Origin: Cordia subcordata
Taxonomy: Eukaryota > Streptophyta > Magnoliopsida > Boraginales > Cordiaceae
Reading direction: 5' to 3'
DNA: 64,000 nucleotides
NCBI GenBank assembly: GCA_028554755.1
Contig: JAPTOF010000005.1
Span: 3,372,501-3,436,500 of the forward strand
Shown: piece by piece, positions 1-11,329 of the stretch
Position numbering within the stretch: the first letter of the stretch is position 1
How the letters are laid out: every line of letters starts with the position of its first letter
Program-made: the position numbers and the translations under genes
Notes under the pieces: model-generated
Databases searched by the model: none
Told to the model about the DNA's origin: nothing
What the model saw: the letters and a program-made list of their open reading frames with translations, nothing else

Positions 1-703
1 CTGCACAATAAATTTCATGTGGCAAACAATAGAATATTTTGAAAAGTACCACATAGCAACGAATAGGGCAATTTAATTTTGGAGGAAGTATGTTGGTGGC
101 CTTGTTGATTGTTTTAGTATATAGAATAAATAAATAAATTTATATTACGTTAAATATGTTAGCAAATAGTCCAAAAAGATAAACAAAAAAGATAAATGCT
201 CAAATATCCCTTAAAGAATATAACCTTTGTGGACTCCGCAGGAATTGCGCTCAATACTAGTGATTTGTTTGATTTATTTGTTTTTTCATGTTGGTGATTA
301 TGGAGACCAGATAGTGATATCTAATTGCTTATGGTCCACAACTAGCCGCTGGGTGGAAGAACGACGTCGTTTCGGGAGGAAGTCAATCTTGCAACAACTA
401 GTAATCTATGATAGTATAATCCATATGCGTGGAAGTTCTTCGAAAGTTTCTGTGTTGTGTATCTTGGGAGAAATTATGTAGATTTTTCTTTTTTTCTAAT
501 TACATTTGGTACCTTATTGCTTATAAGCACGTCTTTCGCGACTTGTTTGTCACTTTGTACTAAACAAAGTTGAAATAACCCAGTGGTGAAATTATCTTTT
601 CTTGCGCAATTCACTATATCAACTTATGAAATTAATGTAGGATAGTTATGTGAAGAAAATTTGTTTCGCCAACTTTCTTTTCGAAATTTTATCATAATCT
701 TGT
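1..703. other. Intergenic A+T-rich DNA, no gene recognised
   Basis: No coding region or repeat could be supported here. An 84-codon open frame at 227-481 (plus) has no recognisable motif and no visible splice context, so it is not called. Confidence 0.5.
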
Positions 704-1047
704 AAGGATCTATTTAGCCTAATTGTGAGATTTTAACTATTAAATTGTAGAGTTTTTAGCAGTAAAGTTTTCGTTAAAAGTGCTATTAAAAAAATCCATT
801 AATTATTTAGCCTAATAGTTTAGGAGTTGAGGTTTTAATTTAAGAGGAATATTAGAATTTCAAAATTATAGAGTAGTATTTTTTTAAAAAGAAAGAAAAA
901 TAATTTTTGGCATGATACCAGAGCAACATTTTAAAAACTTTTTTCAACTTTAATTTTTATACAAAAACTCTTTTAAAAATAGACCAAACAAATTAATTTT
1001 AACTTCTAAACCCACAACAAAAAAATTGAGCCAAACAAACAATTAGT
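704..1047 (-). mobile_element. GTTTGGCC-type MITE, copy 1
   Basis: The stretch from TTTAGCCTAATTGTGAGATT to GAGCCAAACAAACAATTAGT is a reverse-oriented relative of the element at 1203-1606. Both carry the shared core TGTAGAGTTTTTAGCAGTA on opposite strands. Ends rich in TTTGGCC/GGCCAAA are common in plant hAT-like MITEs. No coding capacity. No clean target duplication was found, so the superfamily is inferred. Confidence 0.5.
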
Positions 1048-1202
1048 CCTTACAGAGAAACACAAAATTGAACCTCTCCCTCGTTTTTTAGCTTTATAGC
1101 ACGCTATCGTTGACATTTTGAAGCAAAAACTTTTTTCACGGCACACGTAGGTTTTCATTACGTATAAAGATAGGTCTATTATATTACGATTTATTGAATT
1201 AG

Positions 1203-1606
1203 AGTCTGTTTGGCCCAACTTTTAGAGGCTTAAAAGTGTTTTTTATGAGTTTAAAAGTTAAAATTAACCTGTTTGGCCCATTTTTAAAAGAGCTTTTAAA
1301 TAAAAGATGAAACTGAAAAAAGCTGAAAAACCAAAAGCTCCAAATTGGAGCTTTTTGGAAAAAGGCTTTTGAAAAACTGTTTTTATATAATGTAAAAAAT
1401 TATTTTTCTTCATTTTTTTTCAAAAATACTATTTCATATTTTTTAAAGTCCAATATTATCCTTAAAACAACTAAAAGCTTAACTTCTAAAATATCGAGCC
1501 AAACAATTAACTGTTTTTATTCAATAGTACTTGTCACCAAAGTTCTACTGCTAAAAACTCTACAGTTCAACAGCTAAAATCACACAACTAGGCCAAACAA
1601 AGCCTT
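1203..1606 (+). mobile_element. GTTTGGCC-type MITE, copy 2
   Basis: It begins AGTCTGTTTGGCCCAACTTT and ends GGCCAAACAAAGCCTTA, giving imperfect inverted termini over an A/T-rich body of about 400 bp without an ORF. It lies about 155 bp from its inverted relative at 704-1047, so the pair could form a large hairpin in a transcript. Confidence 0.55.
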
Positions 1607-2320
1607 AGTATCACTGAAGTTGCCAAAGTTATGTGCTTCCCTTTTTAGGTTAAAAAATTAAGTACCTTTTAAGTGTAAATAATTGAATCATGATTATACT
1701 TATGTACTAATCATGTGTATTAGTTGATTATTGACCAAAGTCATGTATTCTACAAGGTGCAAACTTTATAATATTTACTAGAATGCTACCAGTGTAATGC
1801 ACGGATTCGAATGTATTGTGAATCTTGTAATTTTAATTTAATAAGTCAATAAAGTTTTGATTGCATAAATTATAAAATATAATAATTTGAACTACATTTT
1901 GAGTAAATTAATTTATAATATAAATAAATTTAAGGCTGGTATGGATTGACTTATATAAAATTTCGATGCATATTAATTTTTTTTTGAATCCAATGATAGG
2001 TGATAAATGATAAAAACTTATTGTACACATGACATGTTTGGAAGTACGCATGGCAGGCTCAGCTAAATGAAATTTTGATAAAGAAAAAAGTTGAAATTTA
2101 AAATAACAACTTTAATAGATAGTATAAATATCACATGAAGGATACAAGCAAAAGTAGTGACTATACAAAAGCAAGGGCCATTAATGACCCAAGTATTTGC
2201 AAATAGATCTACTCATGTGTAGGGCATACAAGCTCGATAAATAGGATTGATTTGGTGGGCTGAATTTAAAGCCCGTAAGGAGAAGAAACAATTAACAGAG
2301 TGAAAAGGAAACTTTATATC
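1607..2320. other. Gene-free; possible Helitron 3'-end relic near 1780
   Basis: No gene. At about 1781-1815 the plus strand reads CTAGAATGCTACCAGTGTAA followed by TGCACGG. On the minus strand this resembles a Helitron 3' end (GC-rich imperfect hairpin then CTAG), comparable to the well-bounded Helitron end at 18575. No matching 5' end was found, so this is weak. Confidence 0.3.
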
Positions 2321-2404
2321 GTGCACTAGGAAGTACACTGGGTAACGTGCACTTGAAGTTATAAATGTACTGCACAAATAGCTTATTAGTACTAAACAAA
2401 GATG

Positions 2405-2910
2405 ATTTGTGAATTCTATTAAACAAATAGCTTATGAATACTGAACAAATAGTCTTTTTATTTTGAACAAACATCTGTGGCTATTTTCATGTATAAATAT
2501 TTGTTAATTTTATACTTATCAATAGATATTATGATGATCTGTGGATTTTATTGGACAAACAACTTATGAATACTGAATAAATAGTCTTTTTATTCTAAAC
2601 AAACATCTGTAACTGTTTTCATGTATAGATATTTATCAATTTTACACTTGTCAACAGATATTATGATAATTTGTAGATTTTATTGGACAAACAACTTATC
2701 ACTACTAAATAAATAGTCTTTTTATTTTGAACAGACTTCTGTGATCGTTTTCACATATAGATGTTTCTGTGAATTTTACTGGACAAACAACTTATAAATA
2801 CTGAATAAATAATCTTTTTATTTTGAACAAATATCTGGGAATATTTTCATGTATAGATGTTTTTGTAAATTTTACTGGACAAACAACTTATGAATATTGA
2901 ACAAACATGC
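2405..2910 (+). repeat. Tandem array, five units, period 132 then 96 bp
   Basis: The anchor GGACAAACAACTTAT or a close variant recurs at about 2421, 2553, 2685, 2781 and 2877, giving spacings of 132, 132, 96 and 96 bp. Units also share CTTTTTATTTTGAACAAACA and TTTTCATGTATAGAT. The shorter units lack a 36-bp block containing ACACTTGTCAACAGATATTA. No coding meaning is seen. Confidence 0.8.
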
Positions 2911-3149
2911 CTGAGGGACCACATAGATGAAGGTATACCTTATTGAAGTTGTACCTTATAATTTGCGAAGTATAAGCCCTTTCTTTTTATTCTTGCTATG
3001 GAAGCCCTTTTTTGTCAAAGAAGAGATTTCATTTGTAAATCAACCAATATCAGGGTTCAGCAAGTTATAGATATCATCAAAGATAATGTTGAGAAGATTA
3101 GGCATGTAACCCATTCTAACAGTATGTTCGCCTTGAAGGGAATGACAGA

Positions 3150-3520
3150 GGGAAGGAACTGGATGCCGTGCACCTTTAATATTGTACACATACTTAGCAT
3201 TGTGTATCTCACAGTAGCACCTTCACAACTTTGTTATTATAAGTTCACAGTTTACATATATATGTTCATAACTTTTAATTATTTACAAATTGCATGTTAT
3301 ATATTTATAATTTTAACACTTTATGTCCAAAACTTTTAATTGTTCACAATTTACTTATCCATTACCTTTATATTATATATTCAAAAGTTTTATATCATAT
3401 ATTTACAAAAATAAATTATATATTTATGACTCTTTAAGATATGTTCACAATCCGTGAACAATAATGTTCACAACTGGTGAATGATATGTTCACAATCTGT
3501 GAACGATGTTAGAGCTCATA
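3150..3520. repeat. Array of TTCACAA/TTCATAA motifs
   Basis: A/T-rich stretch with irregularly spaced GTTCACAATC, GTTCATAACTT and TTCAAAAGTTT motifs, including short palindromic pairs such as TTCACAATCTGTGAA. Similar arrays occur at 14060-14760 and 59160-59421. Flanking GTGCAC/GTACAC motifs (about 3168-3190) recur near the others, suggesting one repeat family. Confidence 0.5.
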
Positions 3521-4205
3521 GTCAGAGGTGTTATAGGTATCCGATTGAGGATTGGATTGTTGTATTGCATTAGTTAGTGTGAGTAGAGTAAACTCATTAA
3601 AATTCACGTTGATCTGACGATTGGATCGTGAGATTTATTGAATAGTCCACCATGTACCTTTAGGTGTATCATACTTTGAGTATGTGGTATAATTTGCATA
3701 ATTTGAGAGGGATTTATAATTCCTTTTTCATGTTTGAGTTGGGGGATATGTAAAGTGAAGGTAAAGCAGATATAAATGTCACTGCTCCATAATATAATCC
3801 CAAAACTTCATCTTTCCAAATTGAAGTCAAACTGTGTGAGTGCAGGTGTGTTAGGGTGTAGGGAGGGGAAAGGGGTGTTGAATGATTTTGTTTGAATTTT
3901 ACCATTAATGTTAAAAAGGCATAAATGTCACACAACATTTATCCATCTCCTATTTCCTCCCTAAATCCCCACCTTTCCTTTTATGATTCTATTTTTTTCT
4001 TTCCTTAATTAATATTTTTCCCCTCAATCCAAAAAAAGGTTTAGAGGAAACAACTTTTTGATTAATGGCTTCTGGCATTTGTGATAAATGTAGTTTCGAT
4101 TAAGGTTTTATTCGACAACAGTATTTTAAATAATGTCTAGTGTTTTGACCAAGTCAAAAATTATTTTATCCAATTTTTGTTGTTCCATAAAACAAGTTTT
4201 AAGTA
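3521..4205. other. Gene-free A+T-rich DNA
   Basis: Nothing beyond short low-complexity runs is recognised. The minus-strand open frame at 3714-3938 shows no family signature. Confidence 0.5.
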
Positions 4206-4805
4206 GTGTTTGTATTTGGCATAGTTTTTGAAATAGAGTTTTTGAAACGTTAAATATTAATGTTTCATAATAAGATTTAGTGTTTCAACTTTTTTTGACA
4301 ATCCTACCCTTACTTCAATAATTTTTTGCAATTTTACCATCCTTCCAATCTCTTTTTACATTTTTATATTTTCTTTCACAAATATAAATCCAAAATAATA
4401 CAAAAATCAATTTCAATTTCTAACTACATCAAAATATTACCAAAAAAGTGCAAATTTTATTTGTCAATGTATTTTTTGAAAAAATAAATTTGTAATTAAT
4501 TAAAAGATATTTCTACAATAAAAATATGTTTTATAATATTAATAAAATTAATTTATCAAAAAATAATTTTATTATGCTTTAATAATAAAATTGTATTATA
4601 AGAAATATATATTTAATTATAAAATATTTTTTTAATATCATTTTACATTCAATAACTAATTTTATCAAAAACATAAATTCAATTAACTAGCTAAACAGCT
4701 ATTCGCTAATAATTGAAATTAAACAACTATTACCCATCCAAATCGCTAGCAGCTACGCAAACAATTATCAACTACTTTAACAGCTAATTTTGCCGAACAT
4801 GCCCT
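4206..4805. mobile_element. MITE-like element (TTTGGCA/TGCCGAA ends)
   Basis: Left end TAGTGTTTGTATTTGGCATA; the right end read in reverse complement is TAGGGCATGTTCGGCAAAAT. The interior of about 600 bp is very A/T-rich without an ORF. Such GGGCATGTTYGGCAAA ends are common in plant hAT-like MITEs. The termini are imperfect and no clean target duplication was seen. Confidence 0.4.
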
Positions 4806-4935
4806 AAAACTTGACTGCATCCCATTTGTGAAAATAATCGCAACTCGGTATGTTGTATATTCTTTTTTCATTGATTAGATAAACTTGGAATATTTACAGG
4901 TCAAAAATGGTAAATCAGAAATAGGAAGTTAAAGT

Positions 4936-5048
4936 TGTTGAAATACATATCCTCCCACATATAAAAATTTCAAGATTTAAGACCACCTTATAAGGCTCTA
5001 GGCCGTTCCTCACATAGACTAATTGATTTTTGGAAGTAATTATTAAAA
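4936..5048 (+). repeat. TRIM 5' LTR
   Basis: 113-bp LTR starting TGTTGAAATACATATCCTCC and ending directly before the primer-binding site. It aligns with the split copy at 7088-7098 plus 8093-8199. Confidence 0.7.
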
Positions 5049-5066
5049 TGGTATCAAACTTGGATC
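5049..5066 (+). promoter_or_regulatory. TRIM primer-binding site (initiator tRNA-Met type)
   Basis: TGGTATCAAACTTGGATC immediately follows LTR1. It differs by few bases from the TGGTATCAGAGC start typical of plant elements primed by initiator tRNA-Met. Confidence 0.65.
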
Positions 5067-5119
5067 TTGACCCAATTTCTTGATTCGTTCATGTAGTCTT
5101 GTTCTTGATTCTTATGTCT

Positions 5120-5992
5120 CATTTGGTGTGATGGAATGACTTGGAAAGAAATGCTTATTTAAGGCAGAATAAGATTTAAGGCAAAATGGTCCTAGGATAC
5201 TTATTTCTTTTCTTTTGTTTGGTTAAAATTAGAGAAAAAACTAGAATAGAATGACTATTTCCTTTCATATGCTTGGCAAAATCGATTTAACAAGTCAATC
5301 GAACGAAAATGATTCGGTTAACCAAAATACCTTGGTTCTTTGATGTTGCATAGCTTTAAATATATGTATGACGATTAATTTTTTTGTGCAACTTAGAAAA
5401 TGGGGATATCTAGTATTTATATCATAATTTTATAATTATTGTAGTTAACAAATGGTCGTTGTCTAGTCAATCAATATTTATATATTGTCTAGTCATTGGC
5501 TGGTTCTTTTATGCACATCTATGTTTTATTAAAGAAAAGTGTTTGTTTTGGGGGGGAGGGGGGGGGGAAGAGAAGAAGCTAAATAATAATATAATATCTT
5601 CTTTTAATTTTTTTATTTTAACTGTTTAATTTTATTTTTATATTTTTAAATTCTAAATTTTTAAATATTTAATATTTTAATTCCTTTTTTTTAATTTTTA
5701 ATTTTGAAGTTTTAAATTTTCTATTTTTTGATAAATGGTTGAACATTTATGATAAGGTAAATGAGAGATATATTTTTCTTTTTTATGATTTTTAACTTCA
5801 TCTTATGATTCCACCTTATTGGAATCCTCATTCCTTGGGTTGAGACAAGAGATGAGTTTTTTGACTTTTTTTCTATAAAGGTCATTCCATTGAAATATGT
5901 TTTCAAATTCTAATTAGTCCTATCAAATTTGAGAAAAGGAATCAAAAGCTAGAATGACCATTCCTTTTCAAGCCATTCTAGTATACTAAATG
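5120..5992. mobile_element. MITE with ~34-bp terminal inverted repeats
   Basis: Left terminus CATTTGGTGTGATGGAATGA; right terminus in reverse complement CATTTAGTATACTAGAATGG. About 26 of the 34 terminal bases match by eye. The interior of roughly 0.8 kb is A/T-rich with a G-run (about 5552-5568) and no ORF. It lies inside the TRIM interior. No clear target duplication. Confidence 0.6.
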
Positions 5993-6246
5993 AATCCTAG
6001 ATTGATGCGAAGTATGAAGGTCCAATAATATAGACCAATAACTTGGGTGCGTAATAAACCTGGATCCACAGTAGGTCCAAGTCTAGATTCGATGATATCG
6101 TAAATTTGTCCATAACTAGATAGTAGCGTTTAGTAGCGTTGGACACTCTATCAGGACAAGGCTATAGTGGCGAGTCTTCTAGAAAGGGTGATCTACTTAG
6201 GCCATTGGATGATTTTCTAGACTACGCTCCTAGTGCATGTGTCACA

Positions 6247-6994
6247 CATTGGAAAGGAATGATCATTCAAGACATAATAGAATTCATGGCAGAATGCTCA
6301 TAGAATACTATTCTTTTTCTTTTGTTTGGTTAAAACCGTAATAAAGGTAGAGTGGAATGCTTATTTTATTTCGTATGTATGATAAGGTTATTTTAATAAG
6401 TTAGATCGAACAAAAATTTATTCTATTAATGAAAATACACTTGTTCCTGACTTGGTATAAATTTAAGTTTATCTATGAAAATACTCTTGCTAGTCTTTTA
6501 ATTGACAACAAAACGTAGAATAACTTATTCTATCATTTTGAGTTTCACACCATCTTTTAATTTATTTATTTTTTCAAAATAATTAAGAGAAAAAATTTAA
6601 CTTTCCAATAAAAATACATATGTCTTCTAACTAAAAAGAGTAAAAAATGAGAGAGACAAGTTTATTTTTAGTTTTTTAAAATATTACCCCTTAATTTAAA
6701 TTTTTGACTTTTTATATTTTTTAATTTTTAATTTTTTAATCTTAGATAAAGATTAAGAATTTGTTTAATAATAGATGAAAAATGAATTATTTTTGTTATC
6801 TTACGTTTTTCATTGATTCCCACTTAAGTTGGAATAGTAATTCATTGGGTTTGGTTAAGGAATGAGTTTTTCAATTTTTTCCTGGAAAAGCCATTCCATG
6901 AAAATGGACTTTTTGACTTCAATTACCAAACAAAAGAAAGGAAATAAGAAGGTGGAATGACCATTCCATTCTAGGCTATTCCACCATACCAAAC
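6247..6994. mobile_element. Second MITE of the CATTTGGT..GGAATG family
   Basis: The right end in reverse complement (GTTTGGTATGGTGGAATAGC) and the left segment ATTGGAAAGGAATGATCATT match the family of 5120-5992, but the left terminus looks shortened. It also lies inside the TRIM interior. Non-coding. Confidence 0.5.
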
Positions 6995-7098
6995 TTTTAG
7001 TTCTTGTTGCGGGATTCCTGATTTAACTTGTTTCAGCTCGATCTTATTCTTAGTTCTCTATTCTTGTTGCGCATCACACATGGGTGGTGTTGAAATAT

Positions 7099-8089
7099 CA
7101 CTACAACAAATTAAGCTGTAATTACACATATTGTAGCTCCTAAATTATATTTAAAAATATAATAAAATTAATTAGTCACACTTGGCCCATGTTTAAAGAT
7201 TTTCAATGCAACTAAAAATTATAGTACACTTGTAAATGTAACCAACATTTTTTACATTTGAAAATATAATTAATGTTTGTTACACTTGAAAGTGTAAATA
7301 TTGTATGTTACACTTGAAAGTATAACTAATTTAGACATAAACCAAATAAAATTCAAACTTTATATAACATTTAGTTGAACTTTAAAAATAACTAAGAAAT
7401 TTATTACATTTAAAAAATTAAATATGAAATTGACCTAAATTAAAAAAAACAATTAATATAAAACTTGAAATGACTTTATGATGGTTCAATTGATAGAGCT
7501 CTCCTTATATTTATAGGCACCATGCTAGTGCAACATGCTAACAACTTCCGATGTGAGAACTTCACCCTTTTGTAGTGTATCTACTAGTTTAAAAATTTTT
7601 GTTACATTTAAAAGTACAACCATTTTTGTTCCATTTAAAAGTGTAACCATTTTAGTTATACTTCAAAGTGTAACAAAATGATAGTATACCAAATATTGTA
7701 TAGAGTATCTTGTTACACTTAGAAGTATAATCTTTTTGGTTATACTTCCACGTATAACTAAAATGGCTACACTTCCAAGTGTAACAAAATAGACAGTATA
7801 CTTAAAATTATACAAAAATATTTTGTTACACTCAAAAGTGTAACCATACTAAAATATTTTTTAACTATATCAAAAATCAATTTATTACACTTGCAAGCGT
7901 AACTATAACAAATTATTTTTGTTACACTTCCAAGTGTAACTATATTAAATCATTTATTACACTTAGAAGTGTATCTATGCCAAAAATTATACAAAAACAT
8001 TTTGTTACACTTGAAAGCGTAACTATTTTTTTAGGCTTATTTCAAGTGTAACAATAAACATGTAATTACTTGCATAAAATATTTTAGTG
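7099..8089. mobile_element. Non-autonomous CACTA element (~1 kb)
   Basis: Left end CACTACAACAAATTAAGCTG; the right end in reverse complement is CACTAAAATATTTTATGCAA. Both are followed by GTAATTACA. Flanking trinucleotides are TAT and TCT (one mismatch). The interior is filled with palindromic subterminal-type repeats and has no transposase. The insertion site is confirmed by the intact LTR1 of the host TRIM. Confidence 0.7.
7200..8060. repeat. Array of palindromes TTACACTT-NN-AAGTGTAA
   Basis: Many copies of a 16-18 bp near-palindrome of the type GTTACACTTCCAAGTGTAAC lie about 50-100 bp apart in both halves of the small CACTA element. Subterminal repeats in CACTA elements are known transposase-binding sites; that role is inferred here. 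The same motif reappears in the UGT intron at about 11330-11560. Confidence 0.7.
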
Positions 8090-8204
8090 TCTATATTCTC
8101 CCACATAGAAACATCTCAAGATTAAAATTATCTTGTAAGGTCTTGGACCACTCCTCATCTATACCAATTAATTTTTTGGTTCAAGCCTCTTTCTTAACGA
8201 AAGT

Positions 8205-9560
8205 GACGTCACTTGAGTCACCTCATATAATATATTTACATGCTCTTCTTTCCCATGGAAAAATTGAAACCATTTGCATCATTATATATAATTTACCTGC
8301 TCTTGGTGGAAACTAGAGGTGTAGATGAAAGACTCAAAAATATGGACTTAGTCGAAATCCATAACACACATGCATTAAAAACAAGCTAAAATAATTCAGT
8401 TTAATTGAAGCTTTGATCTTCATTCAGTTAGTATATAACCTGTGTGACACATGGGAAAAAGGAATACTTTTTAATATTTTTAGTTATTGCTATTGGATAA
8501 TTTCTAGGGTCTGTCCAAGGATAAAATATTTATTTTAATATAATATAATTCTATTTCAATACTAATCATGTTCTTCTATTAAGGACTTTTAAGTAATTGA
8601 ATAGAACATTTGAGTTGAAAAAGTAATAATAGAAAAAGAAGGGTCTAATTTTAGAAAAGAAAAGCAATAAAAGAAAAATAACTACCAGGCAAACAACATT
8701 TCTTCCAATCCTTTTTAAGGGTCCAAATCACTCTTCTAGCACAGATTTTGGCGCATCTAATGCAAGTAATGTTTTACGCTCTAATTCTGGTGCTCTTAAA
8801 GATGTTGATGCCCACAATGACTCAGCTTTTGGATGCCAGTTTTAAGAATACTAGATTTGGAATGCCTAGATTCATACCCTCTCCTAATGCTCTTACAAAC
8901 AATTTGAAAAGTCTTACCGTGGACAAGTTTAAGGATCCTCTCAAGCTTGATGTTTTTCTAGGTGGAAATTGTTAATGGCAAAAAAATGGTGTTTGATCTA
9001 CCGTTGGATGTTTAAGAAGATGGGGAAAGTTATTAGAGATTGACCAACCAACTACTACGGCACCCCGCCCGCCCCCCGCCCCCCCGGGGGGCCCATCTTT
9101 TCTTTTTTCCTTTTCTCTCTCTTTTTTATTTATTTATTTATTTTAAGTAGTGGATTTTGCTTGGAAGAGGTGTGCATGACTGAGATAAAATCAAGCGGCA
9201 AGGGTTTTTGTGTGTGTTCAAATTGAGAATGACGATCATCGTAAGTTGGTGCTTAAACAATTGTGACATGTAATCACAGGTCACTCGATTCTCTTTAGCG
9301 AATGAGAGCAATCTCTTAGCTTTTCTTGTGATAAAGTCTCACTTTGGATGAAGTTGAGAAATGTTTGTCCCCAAGTGTCCATGATCTAAATGGAGTTTAA
9401 GCCATGTTACTACACGCACATATTGGATTGCCTTTACAAATGAACACCCTAACTGAACTAAGAAACAATTTGACATTTCCTAGAGTTTGTATTGACATAT
9501 TGAGGAAGAAAGTCTGGTCGATTTTGTACATGTTATATTAAAAGATAGTTGATTAACAAA
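8205..9560. other. Gene-free; contains a short GC-only block
   Basis: No gene is supported. The open frame 8748-8975 has no recognisable domain. At about 9061-9093 there is a C/G-only block (runs of C then G) that stands out from the A/T-rich surroundings. Confidence 0.45.
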
Positions 9561-9645
9561 AGCTGATGTTAAATACGTTTGGAGGCCTTCCAAATGTGCT
9601 GTTTGTAAGATGGTTGGCCATGTAGGCGAGCAATTATCCTATTGC
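9561..9645 (+). pseudogene. Zinc-knuckle-like relic (LINE/retroelement type)
   Basis: The plus strand can be read as VKYVWRPSKCAVCKMVGH, giving a C-x2-C-x4-H pattern with a further Cys at a non-standard spacing. The W-(K/R)-P-x-(K/R)-C-x2-C context resembles the zf-CCHC segment of plant LINE ORF1 or DUF4283-type proteins. No continuous frame surrounds it, so it is at most a fragment of an old retroelement. Confidence 0.35.
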
Positions 9646-9769
9646 TCCAAAGGGATTGGCTTTTTTTCTCCAAGCTAATGTTAAGCTAGTTTGCTTTTAT
9701 ATTGTTTTAGATCTTATGCTAGGGCTAGAACAAGAACTATATGACTCGTACCGAACTAGATCAAAAATA

Positions 9770-9830
9770 TCTACATCTGTATCTATATCTATACCTATAC
9801 CTATACCTATACCTATATGCATATCTATAT
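9770..9830 (+). repeat. CTATAC microsatellite
   Basis: Tandem CTATAC hexamers with CTATAT variants lie between the zinc-knuckle relic and the UGT 3' end. Confidence 0.85.
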
Positions 9831-9973
9831 ACCCACACAAACACAGTGGGACAATGTTGAGGAAGTTATTTCCGCAAAAGGCTGGTAAAACCAAAGTAGT
9901 AGAATGAACGAGTACTTGTAAGGCAGAATCACTTTACCATACATTGTTAGAACTTAGCCGAGAAAATGTCCTA

Positions 9974-10848
9974 TTAGTTATGAATTGAAATGCCCTTGAT
10001 GAAAGCATCAATGTTGATTTCTGAAGAACTGCCTTTTCCAATTTCTCTTCTGCAAATATCCTGGAGATGTTTTGCTCTTCGCCGCATTTCTTTCCCTTCA
10101 TCAGTTTCTAAATCCATAAACTTGTGCACAAGCTCGGAAATTTCATCCCTCGATATCATAACCTCATCATCATCTTTCTTCACCCTTAAGCCAATCTTCC
10201 AGTCTTCAACAATTTGTTTACTGTTAGTTACTTGATCCCATACTAGGGGGAAAGTGAGCATAGGAAGCCCCGAAAAGATACTCTCTCTGGTGGAATTCCA
10301 CCCACAATGCGACCAAAATCCGCCAATTGAAGGATGGCTTAGCACCTTCAACTGATCGCACCAGGGCACCACCAACCCCTTACTGCTGCTGCTTATTCCA
10401 TTCGTGAAACTGGAAGCTTCTTGACGCGCAACCCAGAAGAAGCGCACACCGCTGCTCTGTATGCCTGCGACAATTTCTTGTAATTGCGAGCTGGAGGCAG
10501 AAAGGAAACTCCCTTGTGAAATGTATAGAACGGACTCCTTTGGTTGAGAATCTAACCATTGGATGTACTCGGGTTGTGAGCTGTTATCCTGCATACTACT
10601 AAAGCAAGGTATTGCAAGACCGATTAGATAGATGGGGATCGGAACTACTTCTCTCAGTGCGTCGATTGCTCCAGGTTCAAGCTCATAAATGGTGGGGATT
10701 AAAAGAAATTGTGCTTCAGGAACCAATGCAACGGCTTCATCGACTCGGTGCATTACTTCCTTCCCTTTGCCATTGATTGGTGTTGGAAGATCTGCAACGC
10801 GAATTGGGGCAACTCCGGGTATGTAATCAATGAGCTCCTCTCCTCCCT
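9974..10848 (-). CDS. UDP-glycosyltransferase (UGT87-like), exon 2
   Basis: Encodes residues 167 (split codon) to 457 plus stop, the C-terminal sugar-donor half of a plant family 1 glycosyltransferase. The 44-residue PSPG box runs from the Trp of VPWCDQ (residue ~329) to the Gln of VWDQ (~372). It contains GGFWSHCGWNS (the His is at ~347) and the closing Asp-Gln that normally contacts the sugar. The acceptor TGATGCAG lies at 10849-10856; a phase-1 junction rebuilds Glu167 with exon 1. The box starts WCDQLKVL rather than the usual WAPQ, as in the UGT87 group. No frameshift or stop. Transfer of glucose from UDP-glucose to a small hydroxylated acceptor is the family role; the acceptor cannot be predicted. 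Confidence 0.93.
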
Positions 10849-11329
10849 CTGCATCACAATTTCTTGTAAAGTCATTTATGTTATATGTGAAAATTCGCAA
10901 GATACGGAAAAAGTGAAAAACCTAATTGAATAGAGAAGAATTAGGCAAGGCACCCCGGAAAAAGTGAAAAACCTAATTGTAAAGTCACTTGCTTTGATCT
11001 TATTATTATAGCCTTTCTCCTTCAACTTTGTCACCCTCAATTATTGCAGAAAGATGAGAATATTGTACCAGCAACTGAATGAAAATGTCACCTTCATGCT
11101 TATTTGTTTAGACCAACACTTTCTTGAATATTTTCTGTTCTTGTAAAGTGAAATTAGTTATGTCTAACATGACATTATAAGATATTAGATTAATAGTTAC
11201 GTATTTTCTATATGTGGAGAAAGTATAGGAGAGTGAAATAATAACTTTTATTTTAGTTACATATTTAAGCTTTTGTAACAATATAATGATATTGGAATGT
11301 TTATGTTTAATTTTTCTAGAATAACAAAA

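Larger units (their letters stand above)
4936..8199 (+). mobile_element. TRIM (mini LTR retrotransposon) carrying nested insertions
   Basis: Two short direct LTRs (4936-5048, and 7088-7098 continued at 8093-8199) share TGTTGAAATA, CTCCCACATA, TCAAGATT and the end ACCAATTRATTTTTTGG. A primer-binding site like that for initiator tRNA-Met follows LTR1. The whole is flanked by a perfect 5-bp duplication AAAGT (4931-4935 and 8200-8204). The ends have decayed from TG..CA to TG..AA and TG..CG. Without the two MITEs and the CACTA insertion, the interior is only about 0.4 kb and non-coding, which fits a TRIM. Confidence 0.75.
7088..8199 (+). repeat. TRIM 3' LTR, split by a CACTA element
   Basis: LTR positions 7088-7098 (TGTTGAAATAT) resume at 8093 (ATATTCTCCCACATAG). 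Removing 7099-8092 restores an alignment with LTR1 without gaps across the junction. This independently confirms both the TRIM and the boundaries of the CACTA insertion. Confidence 0.7.

Noticed and set aside
227..481. 84-codon plus-strand open frame
   Set aside because: No recognisable domain, no splice partners; could be a decayed fragment but not supportable.
7099..7577. A shorter CACTA element ending CTTTTGTAGTG at 7577, with TAT on both sides
   Set aside because: The TRIM LTR alignment shows the insertion ends at 8089, and the right end there pairs better with the left end through the GTAATTACA segment. The TAT match at 7577 is probably chance.
7200..8060. Palindromic repeats considered as a CRISPR-like array
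   Set aside because: Irregular spacing, degenerate units, plant nuclear context and clear CACTA termini.
8748..8975. 75-codon open frame near the zinc-knuckle relic
   Set aside because: No family signature and frame conflicts with a more protein-like reading nearby; left as unassigned.
9656..9907. Open frames over the CTATAC microsatellite on both strands
   Set aside because: Their length comes from the hexamer repeat, which has no stop codons.
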